Translations under genes and position numbers: made by a program | Part shown: positions 1 to 8,242 of the stretch, piece after piece | Layout of the letters: each line of letters begins with the position of its first letter | Position numbering within the stretch: the first letter of the stretch is position 1 | The notes under the pieces: generated by a model | Database searches by the model: none | Seen by the model: the letters and a program-made list of their open reading frames with translations, nothing else | Told to the model about the DNA's origin: nothing | Assembly (NCBI RefSeq): GCF_007751715.1 | Contig: NZ_CP036292.1 | Location: forward strand, 1,736,001 to 1,800,000 | Reading direction: 5' to 3' | Origin: Rosistilla oblonga | GTDB taxonomy: Bacteria > Planctomycetota > Planctomycetia > Pirellulales > Pirellulaceae | Length of the DNA stretch: 64,000 nt

Positions 1-318
1 AGCCGTCTGTTCGGGGCCACATCCCGCCTCTTGCATCAGTTCGACGGCGGCGTCCCACTTCTGCTGGCAGCCTTGCCGCAGGCCGGTGATCCCCAGTTCC
101 TCGGCGCGACGCGTAACGATCTCGCTGTTCCGCGCGGTGATGATCCCAAACGAGAACCCCGCTCGCTGCCACAGCTTGATCCCCAAGCCATCGCGGACAT
201 GGAAGGCTTTCGTTTCGAAGCCCGCCGCGTCGTAGATGATCTGCCCATTGGTCAACACGCCGTCGACATCCGACAGGATCAACTTAATGGGAGCCGCGAT
301 TTCGCTATCCGATTTCAT
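1..318 (-). CDS. kdsC: 3-deoxy-D-manno-octulosonate 8-phosphate phosphatase, partial (window edge)
   Basis: A HAD-family phosphatase read on the minus strand from the ATG at 318; the C-terminal part lies outside the window, so only 106 residues are visible. The N-terminus has the nucleophile motif DVDGVLTNG and the KdsC-typical FHVRDGLGIKL, followed by a Thr/Ala motif (GIITAR). KdsC removes phosphate from Kdo-8-phosphate to give Kdo for lipopolysaccharide inner core. It starts 12 bases after the stop of the upstream kdsD-like gene, so the two are almost certainly one operon of consecutive-pathway enzymes. The frame stays open to the first base. Confidence 0.9.
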   Translation of the reverse strand, partial: MKSDSEIAAPIKLILSDVDGVLTNGQIIYDAAGFETKAFHVRDGLGIKLWQRAGFSFGIITARNSEIVTRRAEELGITGLRQGCQQKWDAAVELMQEAGCGPEQTA

Positions 319-330
319 ACTCAATGTTGT

Positions 331-1413
331 TCAAACCTGGGGACGCATGGGCAGGATCTGAGGCGGATTCGGTTCGTCGTTAGGCAACAAACTGACGATG
401 TCGGTGATGTCGATCAGTCCGACCGGTCGTTGATTTGCATCGGTGACTGGCAGTTCGCTGATCCTTCGCTGGGCGAGGATTTGAATCGCATCTGCCAGCA
501 ACGAGCCGCTGCGGACACGCGTCACCTGGCTCGACATCACTTCGACGATCGGCCCGTCCAACGCTCGCTCGCGACGGCGTTCCAACAGACGAGCCAAATC
601 GCTGTCGGTAAAGATTCCCGACAGGCGTCCCTCTTGATCGGTCAGCATCACCGCGCCGGATCGTCTTCCCGATTTGCTGTTCATCACCAACACGTCGCGG
701 ACCGAAGTGCTGTCCGATGCGATCCGGCATTGCCCAACGGGTCGCATCACGTCGTCGACGGAAGAGAGTTTTTGTCCGAGGCTGCCGCCGGGATGGTAGC
801 GAGCGAAATCGCTGGAGGTGAATCCGCGGAGTTCGCTGGTCAACAGAGCCAATGCATCGCAGACCGCCAGCATCGCCGTGGTGCTTGTCGATGGTGCGAG
901 TCCCAGTGTGCAGACCTCCTGCGTCGAACCGATCTCGATCACCAGGTCGACGCCTTGCCCCAGGGGACTGTTGGCCGAGGCGGTGATCGCGATTAACGAC
1001 TGCGATTGAGCCGACAGGGCGGGCAGCAGGCGGACGACCTCTTCGGTCTTGCCACTGTGCGAAAGCAGCACGACCACGTCGTCAGCTTGGACCTTGCCCA
1101 AGTCGCCGTGAACCGCTTCGGCTGAATGCAGGAAGTGTGACCGCGTGCCGGTGCTCGATAGCGTCGCCGACAGCTTCTGCCCGATGATTCCCGCTTTGCC
1201 GATTCCCGAGATGATCACCGAGCCTTTGCATGCGAGCAATTGATTTGCAGCGGCGACAATCCTTTGGTCGATCTCAGCCGCCAATCGGGTCAGGTGTTGT
1301 CCCTCGACACGGATCACATTGCGAGCGAATCGCAATTGTTCGATCGGCGTCGCGGCGGCTAGCGAATCGTTCGTGCAATCGCCCGCAGGCTTGGGGATTG
1401 GTTGGGCACTCAT
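331..1413 (-). CDS. kdsD: D-arabinose 5-phosphate isomerase (KpsF/GutQ family)
   Basis: A 360-residue cytoplasmic protein that should interconvert ribulose 5-phosphate and arabinose 5-phosphate, the first committed step to Kdo. An N-terminal SIS sugar-isomerase domain (about residues 50-190) has the glycine-rich GKAGIIGQKL stretch and the LSHSGKTEEV phosphosugar-binding loop. Two CBS domains follow (about 210-350; VMRPVGQCR and VMSSQVTRV begin them). Length and domain order match the KpsF/KdsD family. The stop is 12 bases upstream of kdsC on the same strand, and no other Kdo genes are in view. GutQ-type paralogues have the same architecture, but the kdsC neighbour favours KdsD. Confidence 0.92.
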   Translation of the reverse strand: MSAQPIPKPAGDCTNDSLAAATPIEQLRFARNVIRVEGQHLTRLAAEIDQRIVAAANQLLACKGSVIISGIGKAGIIGQKLSATLSSTGTRSHFLHSAEAVHGDLGKVQADDVVVLLSHSGKTEEVVRLLPALSAQSQSLIAITASANSPLGQGVDLVIEIGSTQEVCTLGLAPSTSTTAMLAVCDALALLTSELRGFTSSDFARYHPGGSLGQKLSSVDDVMRPVGQCRIASDSTSVRDVLVMNSKSGRRSGAVMLTDQEGRLSGIFTDSDLARLLERRRERALDGPIVEVMSSQVTRVRSGSLLADAIQILAQRRISELPVTDANQRPVGLIDITDIVSLLPNDEPNPPQILPMRPQV

Positions 1414-1709
1414 GGATCATCCTTGATCGGAGTCGAATGGTCTAACGTTTGTCTATCGACATACGAAGCGGAGTCTATTCATTTGATCCGTTCGCCACAA
1501 CGCGAACCGGGCATAAATAATGCTTGCAAATCCAACGGCTTCCGGCGTCGCGGTCGAACGCTAGCGTTTCGGGCGAGTGATGGAAGATTAGGAGCAATTG
1601 CATGCATTGCAATCGCAGGCGAAGAACCAAATCACTTACAATCGATGCTCGCGGCAGCCGGTTTCCGTTTGTCGACAAATGAACTTCCAATTGCCGTGAC
1701 GAGAAAACG

Positions 1710-2717
1710 ATGCCCGCAGACGAAACGCCCGCTGACGATTCACCTCAACCAACGCGCCTCAGCGACGATCGGGCGGAATCGGAGTCGGTCGATCGACAGC
1801 GGAGCGCCGAACGATTTGTGTTGTTGCTAGCAACCGTTGGTCCGGCCAGTTTGGCCGCTCTCAGCTTTGGCAGCCAATTGGTCAACGAATACACGATCCA
1901 GAACGTGTGGATCGGCCTGCTGAGCTATTTTCTGAGCGGCATACAGTTCTTTTACTATCTGATCGTGCCGATTTGGATCGCGTGGCGGTATCCGGTGCTG
2001 GGGCGGCAAGGCTGGCCGGTGATCGGATATCTGTTGCTAGGCCTGATCGCCTGCGAGGTTCCGACGCTGCTTCAACTCTATAATGTCCGCGAATTTTTGG
2101 AGTTCCAATATTCGCAGATCGCGGTGCTGCAGGTCGGATGGGACCTGATGCGATTCATCGTGGCGATCGGCGGTTTTGTCCTGATGCGGCGGATCACGGG
2201 ATATTGTCTCGTCGACGCGGGACTCGACAAACCGCCAGCGAAACGGCCGATCACGATCGCCGAACTGTTCGGCTGGATCGGCTTGGTCGCCGTCGTGATG
2301 GCGATCGCTCGACCACTCAACCGGGTCTATCAATCGCTGCAACTGGGAACGAGCGCGACGGTCGCGCCGACGCTACTGGTGGTCCTGGTCACGACCGTGC
2401 TTAGCGCGGCGGTGCTGTGGGGGACGATCCTGTTTCTGGTTTGGATGCGGGATCGTCGCGTTTGGATACGATTGGTGCTGGGCGTTTGCGTCTATGCGGC
2501 GCTTATGGTCGTCAATCTAGCGATCTATCAAATGATCTCCAGCAATCCCTTCCCGGTCGCGGTGGGAGCTGAACTTGTGCCTCGACTCGTCTTGGCGGTG
2601 TCCCAAGTTGTCGGGTGTATGTTGAGCCTGTGGGTGCTGCGAAAGATGGGACTGCAGTTTGTGCGTTTGTCGCCTCGCGGGGATCGTAGCGACGAAGCGA
2701 TCGCCGAGACAACTTGA
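1710..2717 (+). CDS. Multi-pass membrane protein of unknown function
   Basis: A 335-residue protein with a hydrophilic acidic N-terminus (about 33 residues) and roughly eight hydrophobic segments at about 36-54, 67-92, 101-122, 142-161, 184-203, 218-247, 252-276 and 290-310, so it should be an inner-membrane protein. No catalytic or transport motif is recognised. It is divergent from kdsD with about 300 bases between, and is followed by an intrinsic terminator at 2784-2813, so it is probably a single-gene unit. The ATG is preceded by a weak purine stretch only. No family is assigned. Confidence 0.75.
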   Translation: MPADETPADDSPQPTRLSDDRAESESVDRQRSAERFVLLLATVGPASLAALSFGSQLVNEYTIQNVWIGLLSYFLSGIQFFYYLIVPIWIAWRYPVLGRQGWPVIGYLLLGLIACEVPTLLQLYNVREFLEFQYSQIAVLQVGWDLMRFIVAIGGFVLMRRITGYCLVDAGLDKPPAKRPITIAELFGWIGLVAVVMAIARPLNRVYQSLQLGTSATVAPTLLVVLVTTVLSAAVLWGTILFLVWMRDRRVWIRLVLGVCVYAALMVVNLAIYQMISSNPFPVAVGAELVPRLVLAVSQVVGCMLSLWVLRKMGLQFVRLSPRGDRSDEAIAETT

Positions 2718-2783
2718 GCGTTAGAGGTGGACGGATCCCTACAAACGTTGACTGGGCGACTACAATAAGCAACTCACCCCTAC

Positions 2784-2813
2784 GAGCGCGTGCGTACGGC
2801 ACGCTCCTTTTTT
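2784..2813 (+). terminator. Intrinsic terminator after the membrane protein gene
   Basis: A GC-rich stem (GAGCG/GTGC paired with GCAC/CGCTC, one bulged base) is followed directly by a run of six T. It lies 66 bases after the stop at 2717 and just upstream of the next gene. Confidence 0.75.
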
Positions 2814-2840
2814 ATCAACTCTTAGAGAAACACGATTCGC

Positions 2841-3530
2841 ATGCAAGCAACGACCAACATCGCAGCCCTGCTGCTCTCGGCCTTCCTGATCTCCGGCGCG
2901 GCGATCGGACAGGATGACGATCAATGGACCGACCTCTTCAACGGCGAAGACACCAGCGGCTGGAACAATCCGTATGAATGGGGCGAAGTCAACGTCGTCG
3001 ACGGCGAGATCCATCTGACAGCGTCGAAGAAGTTTTTCCTGGTCACCGACAAGAAATACGGCGACTTTGTTTTCGAAGGCGAGGTGATGATTCCCGAGGG
3101 GCAAGCGAATTCGGGCTTCATGTTCCGCTGTCACTCCGAAAAGAACAAGGTCTACGGTTACCAAGCCGAATGCGATGGATCGGATCGCCGCTGGTCGGGC
3201 GGTCTGTATGACGAGAGTCGCCGCGGATGGATCTGGCCGAGCATCAAGGGCCGCACCAAAGAAGCGAAGTTCCTGGAGCATGCTGAGGAATCGCAAGCCT
3301 ACTTTAAGAAGCCCGAAGTCGCCGGCGCGTTGGACCGCAACGGCTGGAACAAGTACCGAATCACTTGCCAAGGCGACTCGCTGAAGATCGAAGTCAACGG
3401 CGTCGTCACGACCGAGATCGAAGACGACACCGATGCAAGTGGCTTCATCGCCATCCAACACCACGGCGAAAAAGGGCAGACCTACCGCTTCCGCAATCTG
3501 CGGATCAAGGAACTGAAGCCGCAGAGCTAG
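2841..3530 (+). CDS. Secreted DUF1080 (3-keto-disaccharide hydrolase domain) protein
   Basis: A 229-residue protein with a Sec signal peptide (hydrophobic core ALLLSAFLISGAAIG, cleavage near residue 24) and one DUF1080 domain. The opening WTDLFNGEDTSGWNN and the later GWNKYRITCQGDSLKIEVNG and GFIAIQHHGEKG stretches are family hallmarks of this concanavalin-like fold. DUF1080 proteins are greatly expanded in planctomycetes and are linked to carbohydrate turnover outside the cytoplasm; the substrate is unknown. It stands alone between a terminator and a convergent PEP-CTERM gene. A short GC hairpin (about 3529-3549) sits between the convergent stops. Confidence 0.88.
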   Translation: MQATTNIAALLLSAFLISGAAIGQDDDQWTDLFNGEDTSGWNNPYEWGEVNVVDGEIHLTASKKFFLVTDKKYGDFVFEGEVMIPEGQANSGFMFRCHSEKNKVYGYQAECDGSDRRWSGGLYDESRRGWIWPSIKGRTKEAKFLEHAEESQAYFKKPEVAGALDRNGWNKYRITCQGDSLKIEVNGVVTTEIEDDTDASGFIAIQHHGEKGQTYRFRNLRIKELKPQS

Positions 3531-3553
3531 CCGGCGGAGCGTCCCGGCTGAGA

Positions 3554-4396
3554 TCAGCTGGTTTGATTTTTCTGCTGTCGTTTGTTGCGACGTCGCCGAG
3601 CGATTCCGCCGGCGACCAGGGCAACCGACAGCATCGCCATGCTTCCCGGTTCGGGAACGGCTGCGGTGACGGCAAGATTGTCAATCGCTACGTAAGCGGG
3701 CGTGTTGAGTCCCCAGGTGCCGACGTCGCTGCCGTCCAGTGTTATCCCGATCGAACGCGCGTCGCCCAGTCCCGTCAGATCGACGGTCTGCCAGTCCTCG
3801 ACAATGTAGTCCAACGAGTCGTCGCTAAATCGGAAATCGCTCAAATAGAACTCGACGCTTCCGGTACTCGCTCCGCCGACATCGGCTTGTTCAAAGCCGG
3901 TGAAGGTGACGCGGAAGTAATCGGGGTCGCTTCCCGTGGATCCACCGAACTTCTTGGCAAAACCGCCATCACCGTCGCCATCACGCATCGAGATTCCGGC
4001 ATAGGTCGTATTGGCGACGGCGATCGATTTCGCTTGCAGATTGGCCGACAGGTTGAAGTAAGCGGCGTTTGGGGAAAAGCCGGTTCCGATCACATAGTTG
4101 CCATTTCCACTGACATCGGTCCCCGGGTAAGCCGCAAACTGATTGGTGTAGCCCGCGGTGGTTGTGTTGTTGACGTTGGAATAACTCCACCCCGGTCCCC
4201 ATTGGTTTGTCCCAAAGGTGACGCCGCGGGAAGACCAGCTGCCGGTAGCGGCTCCATAACCGTAGCCGTTCAAATAGCTACCGTCGGCAGTGGTGTCGGT
4301 GTATCCGGACAGTTCATCGAAATCGATCACCATGTCGGCAAGCGAAGGCGTCGCCGCGGCGAGCGAGATCATCAAAGCAAACAGTTGAATTTTCAT
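3554..4396 (-). CDS. PEP-CTERM sorting domain protein
   Basis: About 280 residues from the ATG at 4396, chosen because it opens a signal peptide (MKIQLFALMISLAAATPSLA); the open frame extends 26 codons upstream without a signal-like start. The mature part is Gly/Ser/Asn/Tyr-rich, with an ETIDF-like start (MVIDFDELSGYTDT) typical of DUF4465-like PEP-CTERM proteins; the DUF4465 assignment is tentative. The C-terminus is PEPGS, a hydrophobic helix (MAMLSVALVAGG) and a basic tail (ARRRRNKR), the tripartite signal processed by an exosortase. No exosortase is in the window. The product is expected to be exported and surface- or EPS-associated. Confidence 0.85.
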   Translation of the reverse strand: MKIQLFALMISLAAATPSLADMVIDFDELSGYTDTTADGSYLNGYGYGAATGSWSSRGVTFGTNQWGPGWSYSNVNNTTTAGYTNQFAAYPGTDVSGNGNYVIGTGFSPNAAYFNLSANLQAKSIAVANTTYAGISMRDGDGDGGFAKKFGGSTGSDPDYFRVTFTGFEQADVGGASTGSVEFYLSDFRFSDDSLDYIVEDWQTVDLTGLGDARSIGITLDGSDVGTWGLNTPAYVAIDNLAVTAAVPEPGSMAMLSVALVAGGIARRRRNKRQQKNQTS

Positions 4397-4492
4397 TGTT
4401 GTGGTTTCGTCAGAGTTGTGGAATTCAGTGGTCGATGGAATCGTGAGCTGCGTCGCAAGTCGGCAGCCAAGCATTCCATCGAGGGTTAAAAA

Positions 4493-5452
4493 TCAGTAGG
4501 CGCTGGAGTCAACCACTTCGCCCTTGCCGCGAGTGATCAGTTTTCCAAGCAGCTGTTTGTCGATCGTTTCGGCCATCAAGATCGTTCGGCCATCGGCAAA
4601 CAGCACCGTTGCCCCTCCGGTGTGCAGACTGCGGATCTCGTTGTCGCCGATCCAGGCGTCGGGATCGTTGATTCCGTAGGCCTGCACAAAGACGTTGCGG
4701 CCATTGATCCATTCGCTGTCCGGGCCGCCGACGTCTTCGGCAACTGCGAGCGTTTGCGTGAGCCCATCGCGGATGTCGCGAAACCGCACCGACCGCTCGT
4801 ACAAGAAGAGGCCATCTTCCGGATCGCGATCGACGATTCGTTCGCCGTAGATGCCGCCGTAATCGGACCTGCCCCGCGTCGCGGGACGCTCGATCGCAGT
4901 GGGGCATTCGTAAACGCTCAGCCGCGTCGACGCGGCGGGCAGATTTTCAGGGGCGTCATACGGCAGCGACCAATCGATTTGGGCATGGACGTTTTGTTGC
5001 TCCAAGAAAGGCAACAGCATCGCCGACCAAGCGAACTGCCGCTGCGTTGGCGGTGCGCCCCACGACCGCCACTCGATACATCCGGTTGGCAGCGTCTGAT
5101 GCACGTCGTGGTAGTTGTGCAGCGCGATTCCCTGCTGACGCAAGTTGTTCTTACAGCTCATCTTGAGAGCGGCTTCGCGAGCCGCTTGAACGGCCGGCAA
5201 CAGCAGGGCGACCAAGATCCCGATGATCGCAATCACGACCAATAATTCGATCAAAGTGAACCCAGCGGCTTGGCATGTTGGCTGTCGCAATTTCGCGAGC
5301 CGAACGATTTCCAGTTGCTCCGCCGGCGAGGCAGCTGACCAACCGGTGATTTCATCTTTCGTGCGGCCGCATCCGCTGCAAATCGCTTGGCAATCCAACC
5401 GGCACTGCTTAGTGCAGGGCGATGCGATCCGTCGCTGCTTGGCGCTTGGCAT
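4493..5452 (-). CDS. DUF1289-DUF1559 fusion: pseudopilin-like protein with a Cys-rich leader
   Basis: About 319 residues from the ATG at 5452 (a purine-rich GGGACAGAG precedes it); the frame is open to 5719 but the extra residues look non-coding. Residues about 11-55 match DUF1289, with Cys at 13, 17, 21, 25 and 28 and the [13 protein letters not shown] signature. A prepilin peptidase site then appears: G64 before [14 protein letters not shown] with Glu at +5, and a helix ending VQAAREAA. The rest is a DUF1559 domain ending in the usual HTGG...FADG box. DUF1559 proteins are planctomycete pseudopilin-like secreted proteins. The leader is normally short and basic; a DUF1289 domain there is unusual. 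The gene lies downstream of a cobalamin riboswitch at 5734-5932. Confidence 0.82.
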   Translation of the reverse strand: MPSAKQRRIASPCTKQCRLDCQAICSGCGRTKDEITGWSAASPAEQLEIVRLAKLRQPTCQAAGFTLIELLVVIAIIGILVALLLPAVQAAREAALKMSCKNNLRQQGIALHNYHDVHQTLPTGCIEWRSWGAPPTQRQFAWSAMLLPFLEQQNVHAQIDWSLPYDAPENLPAASTRLSVYECPTAIERPATRGRSDYGGIYGERIVDRDPEDGLFLYERSVRFRDIRDGLTQTLAVAEDVGGPDSEWINGRNVFVQAYGINDPDAWIGDNEIRSLHTGGATVLFADGRTILMAETIDKQLLGKLITRGKGEVVDSSAY

Positions 5453-5733
5453 CTCTGTCCCGATCCCTTCGCTACTGCGTCGAAACACGCTTCGCCACGA
5501 GACCTCGGCGCGCAGCTTCCCTGTCTTCTGAGAACCGATTTCGATTTTCAGAAAGTGTGAGCGCGCAGCGACAAAGGGGGCAAGAACGTATCGACAACCG
5601 ATGAAATTAAACAATGTGTTGTGTCGACACCATGCAGAGTGAACGACAAATACGCCGTGTTTCACTAGCAATTGGGGGACAGAACACATTGCAACGACCG
5701 CCTCAATCCAAGAAGGCACTCAATCGTCTTACG

Positions 5734-5932
5734 CGTGGTAGGTCTTCTGACTCACTGCCTTTCGAATACTCACAGCCTTCTCGCCTGGAATTCCAAGCAA
5801 TGGCACTTCGGTAGAAGGAGCATCGAATCGAATGCGTTGGCACTCGAAGCAGTTCACAGCGGCTGGACCGTCCCGGTTTTTCACCGGAGTTCCCTGTTCG
5901 CTCGCAGTGCAGAAGCACCGCAAGTCACCACG
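5734..5932 (-). promoter_or_regulatory. Cobalamin (B12) riboswitch
   Basis: Read on the minus strand, the region has the conserved core GGGAACTCCGGTGAAAAACC followed by GGGACGGTCCAGCCGCTGTGA, and further on the B12-box AGTCAGAAGACCTACC. A closing P1 stem pairs CGTGGT at 5927-5932 with ACCACG at 5734-5739. Size (about 200 nt) and element order match the cobalamin riboswitch class. The only downstream gene on this strand is the DUF1289-DUF1559 gene starting at 5452, so the leader between is about 280 nt. No obvious terminator stem with a U-run was found there, so the output mechanism is not clear. Confidence 0.88.
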
Positions 5933-6190
5933 AACGAGTCACATGATAGTACCGCGATTTCCAGCGTCAACCGCCACTTTTGGCTGAAGCGACGGCCAAG
6001 CCTTCGGCGGGATTCCGCCGTTTGGGGATGTGTGGGATGCCAATCTGCGTCGCTGCCGTTTGGCGGTTTCGTTTCAGATTTCGAAACCACACGCTTCGCC
6101 AAACAATGCAAATTTTGGTATGCCGTCGATTAACGGAAGGAGCAATTGGAGCGTGGTTCGATCGATTCTGGGGGCGTTCGTTGTGCTGGA

Positions 6191-7030
6191 TCAATCGACT
6201 AAGAAGACGCCATAGCGCCAGACGAAGTGCATCGTGGCGATCACGATTAGGTTCCAGGCGACGAAAAAGAGCTTGGTGAACAGGGGCGGGTATTGTTTGG
6301 GGCCGGCGAGTGCATCGAGGCTGAAGAAGATCGCGCCGGCGAACATGAATCCCGCGACGATCGGCGATTGGAAGTAGGTCCACGAGATCGCGACCTCGAC
6401 CAGCATGATCCCGACCAACAACCACTTCGACGGGACCGCGCCGAGCGTGATCGCGGTGTTATGACGCTCGGCGATGCGGTCCTCTTCGATATCCATCAAC
6501 TGGCCAAACAGATGACTCTGCATCGCAAACAACGCGCTGAAGACCATCGTCGCCGCATTCAACTGAGGCACGCCACAGAGCCAACTGCCCAGCAGAAAGA
6601 TCAATAGGTAGCCGATCTGATTCATCAGATCCAAGACCGGCAGGCGTTTAAATCCGAGCGTGTTGTAGGTCGCGTTGGTCAGTAGCACCGCGGCGAACCA
6701 GAGCAGCATCCACCAACCGCCGATGATCACAAACGCGATCAGAAACGGGACCTGCACCGCGGCGATGATCCATGGCAGACGACGCCGCATCGCCGCGTCG
6801 GGCCGTCCGCCAAACAGCCAGCTGTCCTTTCGCGGGTTGCAGCGATCGCTGACGTAGTCGCCCAGGTCGTTCCAACCATACAACAGCAAGCCAAGAGGAA
6901 AGCTGACGTAGAAACAGCCGAGCCAAAACGGGATCGATCCGAACATGTCGCGCCCCGCAAAGGGCAACAGGTAGAACCAGACATGCGTCGGCCAGAATCC
7001 AGGCCGAGCGATTTTGATGATTTCCAGCAT
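6191..7030 (-). CDS. UbiA-family prenyltransferase
   Basis: A 279-residue integral membrane protein with about eight hydrophobic segments. It carries both Asp-rich motifs of the superfamily: NDLGDYVSD (N54, D55, D58, D62) and a second DIEEDRIAERHN. The ATG at 7030 is chosen over one 18 codons upstream because the family homology begins at MLEIIKIARPGFWP. UbiA enzymes move a prenyl group onto an acceptor such as a quinone ring, a tetrapyrrole or a carotenoid. Here it is the last gene of a minus-strand run after an acyltransferase and a family-2 glycosyltransferase, so a lipid- or carotenoid-tailoring role is likely. The acceptor cannot be read from sequence. Confidence 0.85.
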   Translation of the reverse strand: MLEIIKIARPGFWPTHVWFYLLPFAGRDMFGSIPFWLGCFYVSFPLGLLLYGWNDLGDYVSDRCNPRKDSWLFGGRPDAAMRRRLPWIIAAVQVPFLIAFVIIGGWWMLLWFAAVLLTNATYNTLGFKRLPVLDLMNQIGYLLIFLLGSWLCGVPQLNAATMVFSALFAMQSHLFGQLMDIEEDRIAERHNTAITLGAVPSKWLLVGIMLVEVAISWTYFQSPIVAGFMFAGAIFFSLDALAGPKQYPPLFTKLFFVAWNLIVIATMHFVWRYGVFLVD

Positions 7031-7105
7031 GTCTTGGCTTCGCTTGCGGTGATACGATCTCGAACACAATCTACCAACCGGCATCGCCGCACGAAAACAA
7101 CGAAA

Positions 7106-8242
7106 CTAAGATTCGATACGGCCGCGCCAGGCGACTCGGCGTCCGCGACTGTGCCGCCACAACGCGATCCATTGCAGTCCGGCAAACAGCACCAACGCAA
7201 AGGGATGCAGCCAAGCCGAGGCCAGCGGCTGGCGAAACCGACGGACCGAAGCGACTCGCGACAGCGTTGCGATACAAAAAGCAAACGCCGCGATCGCACT
7301 GGCAATCCATGCTCCCGCGATCGCAAACCCGATCATGGCAATCGCCGCGGCGAGCGGCGCCAAGCAGAAGAGCGTCACCGGGACGATCAACGCCGGGCGG
7401 GCGAGCGCTTCGTCGGCGTTTTTGATCACGCCATCAAACACCTCCGCCCCGCTGCGGTACATCCGAACGCTCGCCAGATCGGTCCCATCGATCACGTCGG
7501 TCATCAACTCCGCCTGCCGATACGCTCTCGGCAATTTGATCCCATCGTGCCGCGATCGAGCGATCGCGGCGTGACCGCCCGCCAATTCATACGCTTGGCG
7601 GTCGGTCATGAACATCTGCCCGCAGCCCGCGGCGTAGGCGGGATCGGTGACGCGTTGCATTCGCCAGATCGGCAAGAATCCCAGCAGGACAAAATGCATC
7701 AGCGGTACGATCGCCGTTTCGATCCAGCCGACGGTTTCCTGGTGCGGGAAGCCGCTTAAAAGTGCCAGTGATTGCGGCTGGCCGGCGCGACGGTCCATGC
7801 AATGCGAAAGCCTAGCGATCGCGTCGGGTTCGACATGGACATCGGCATCCAAAAACAACAATCGGTCGTGGCGAGCCAGCTTCGATAGCTGCCAACAGGC
7901 AAACTGCTTGCCGTTCCAATCGCGTGGCAACTCGTCACCGGGGGCGATCCGCAGTCGCGAGTCCTTTTCGGCGATCCCTGCAACAATCGCTGTTGTCGTG
8001 TCTTGGGAATCGTCGTCCAGGACAACGACTTCCAGATCGACGCCTTCGCTAGCCAACAGACGTTCCAAGGTCGCCGCGATCCCCGCGGCTTCGTCTCGCG
8101 CCGGGACCAACACGCTGACCGGCGTTGGACGATCGTCGACCTGCGTCGACAAGCGGCGGAAGCAGCAGAGATTCCAAGCGATCATTGCGGCGGGAATGCC
8201 CGTCAACAACAAACAGAGGCTAGCCAAGACGATCGCGATCAC
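7106..8242 (-). CDS. Membrane-bound family 2 glycosyltransferase (carotenoid-type CruC/CrtQ-like)
   Basis: A 378-residue protein with an N-terminal membrane anchor, a GT-A catalytic domain (PVSVLVPARDEAAGI, LDDDSQDTT, and the DxD motif LFLDADV with D132 and D134) and about three C-terminal membrane helices. The acceptor-side motif AELMTDVIDGTDLASVRMY is seen in this branch. Similar enzymes glycosylate carotenoids and hopanoid-type lipids. The start overlaps the stop of the acyltransferase gene by four bases (ATGA), implying coupled translation. Together with the acyltransferase it resembles the glycosyl- plus acyltransferase pair that makes carotenoid glycoside esters; this is inference from context. 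Confidence 0.83.
   Translation of the reverse strand: MIAIVLASLCLLLTGIPAAMIAWNLCCFRRLSTQVDDRPTPVSVLVPARDEAAGIAATLERLLASEGVDLEVVVLDDDSQDTTTAIVAGIAEKDSRLRIAPGDELPRDWNGKQFACWQLSKLARHDRLLFLDADVHVEPDAIARLSHCMDRRAGQPQSLALLSGFPHQETVGWIETAIVPLMHFVLLGFLPIWRMQRVTDPAYAAGCGQMFMTDRQAYELAGGHAAIARSRHDGIKLPRAYRQAELMTDVIDGTDLASVRMYRSGAEVFDGVIKNADEALARPALIVPVTLFCLAPLAAAIAMIGFAIAGAWIASAIAAFAFCIATLSRVASVRRFRQPLASAWLHPFALVLFAGLQWIALWRHSRGRRVAWRGRIES

Noticed and set aside
1595-1620. Palindromic GCAATTGCATGCATTGC upstream of the membrane protein gene
   Set aside because: The symmetry is short and imperfect, with no recognisable regulator or second copy, so no operator is claimed.
4622-5245. A 207-codon plus-strand frame opposite the DUF1559 gene
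   Set aside because: It is the shadow of the pseudopilin gene in a GC-rich frame, with no motif or start signal.
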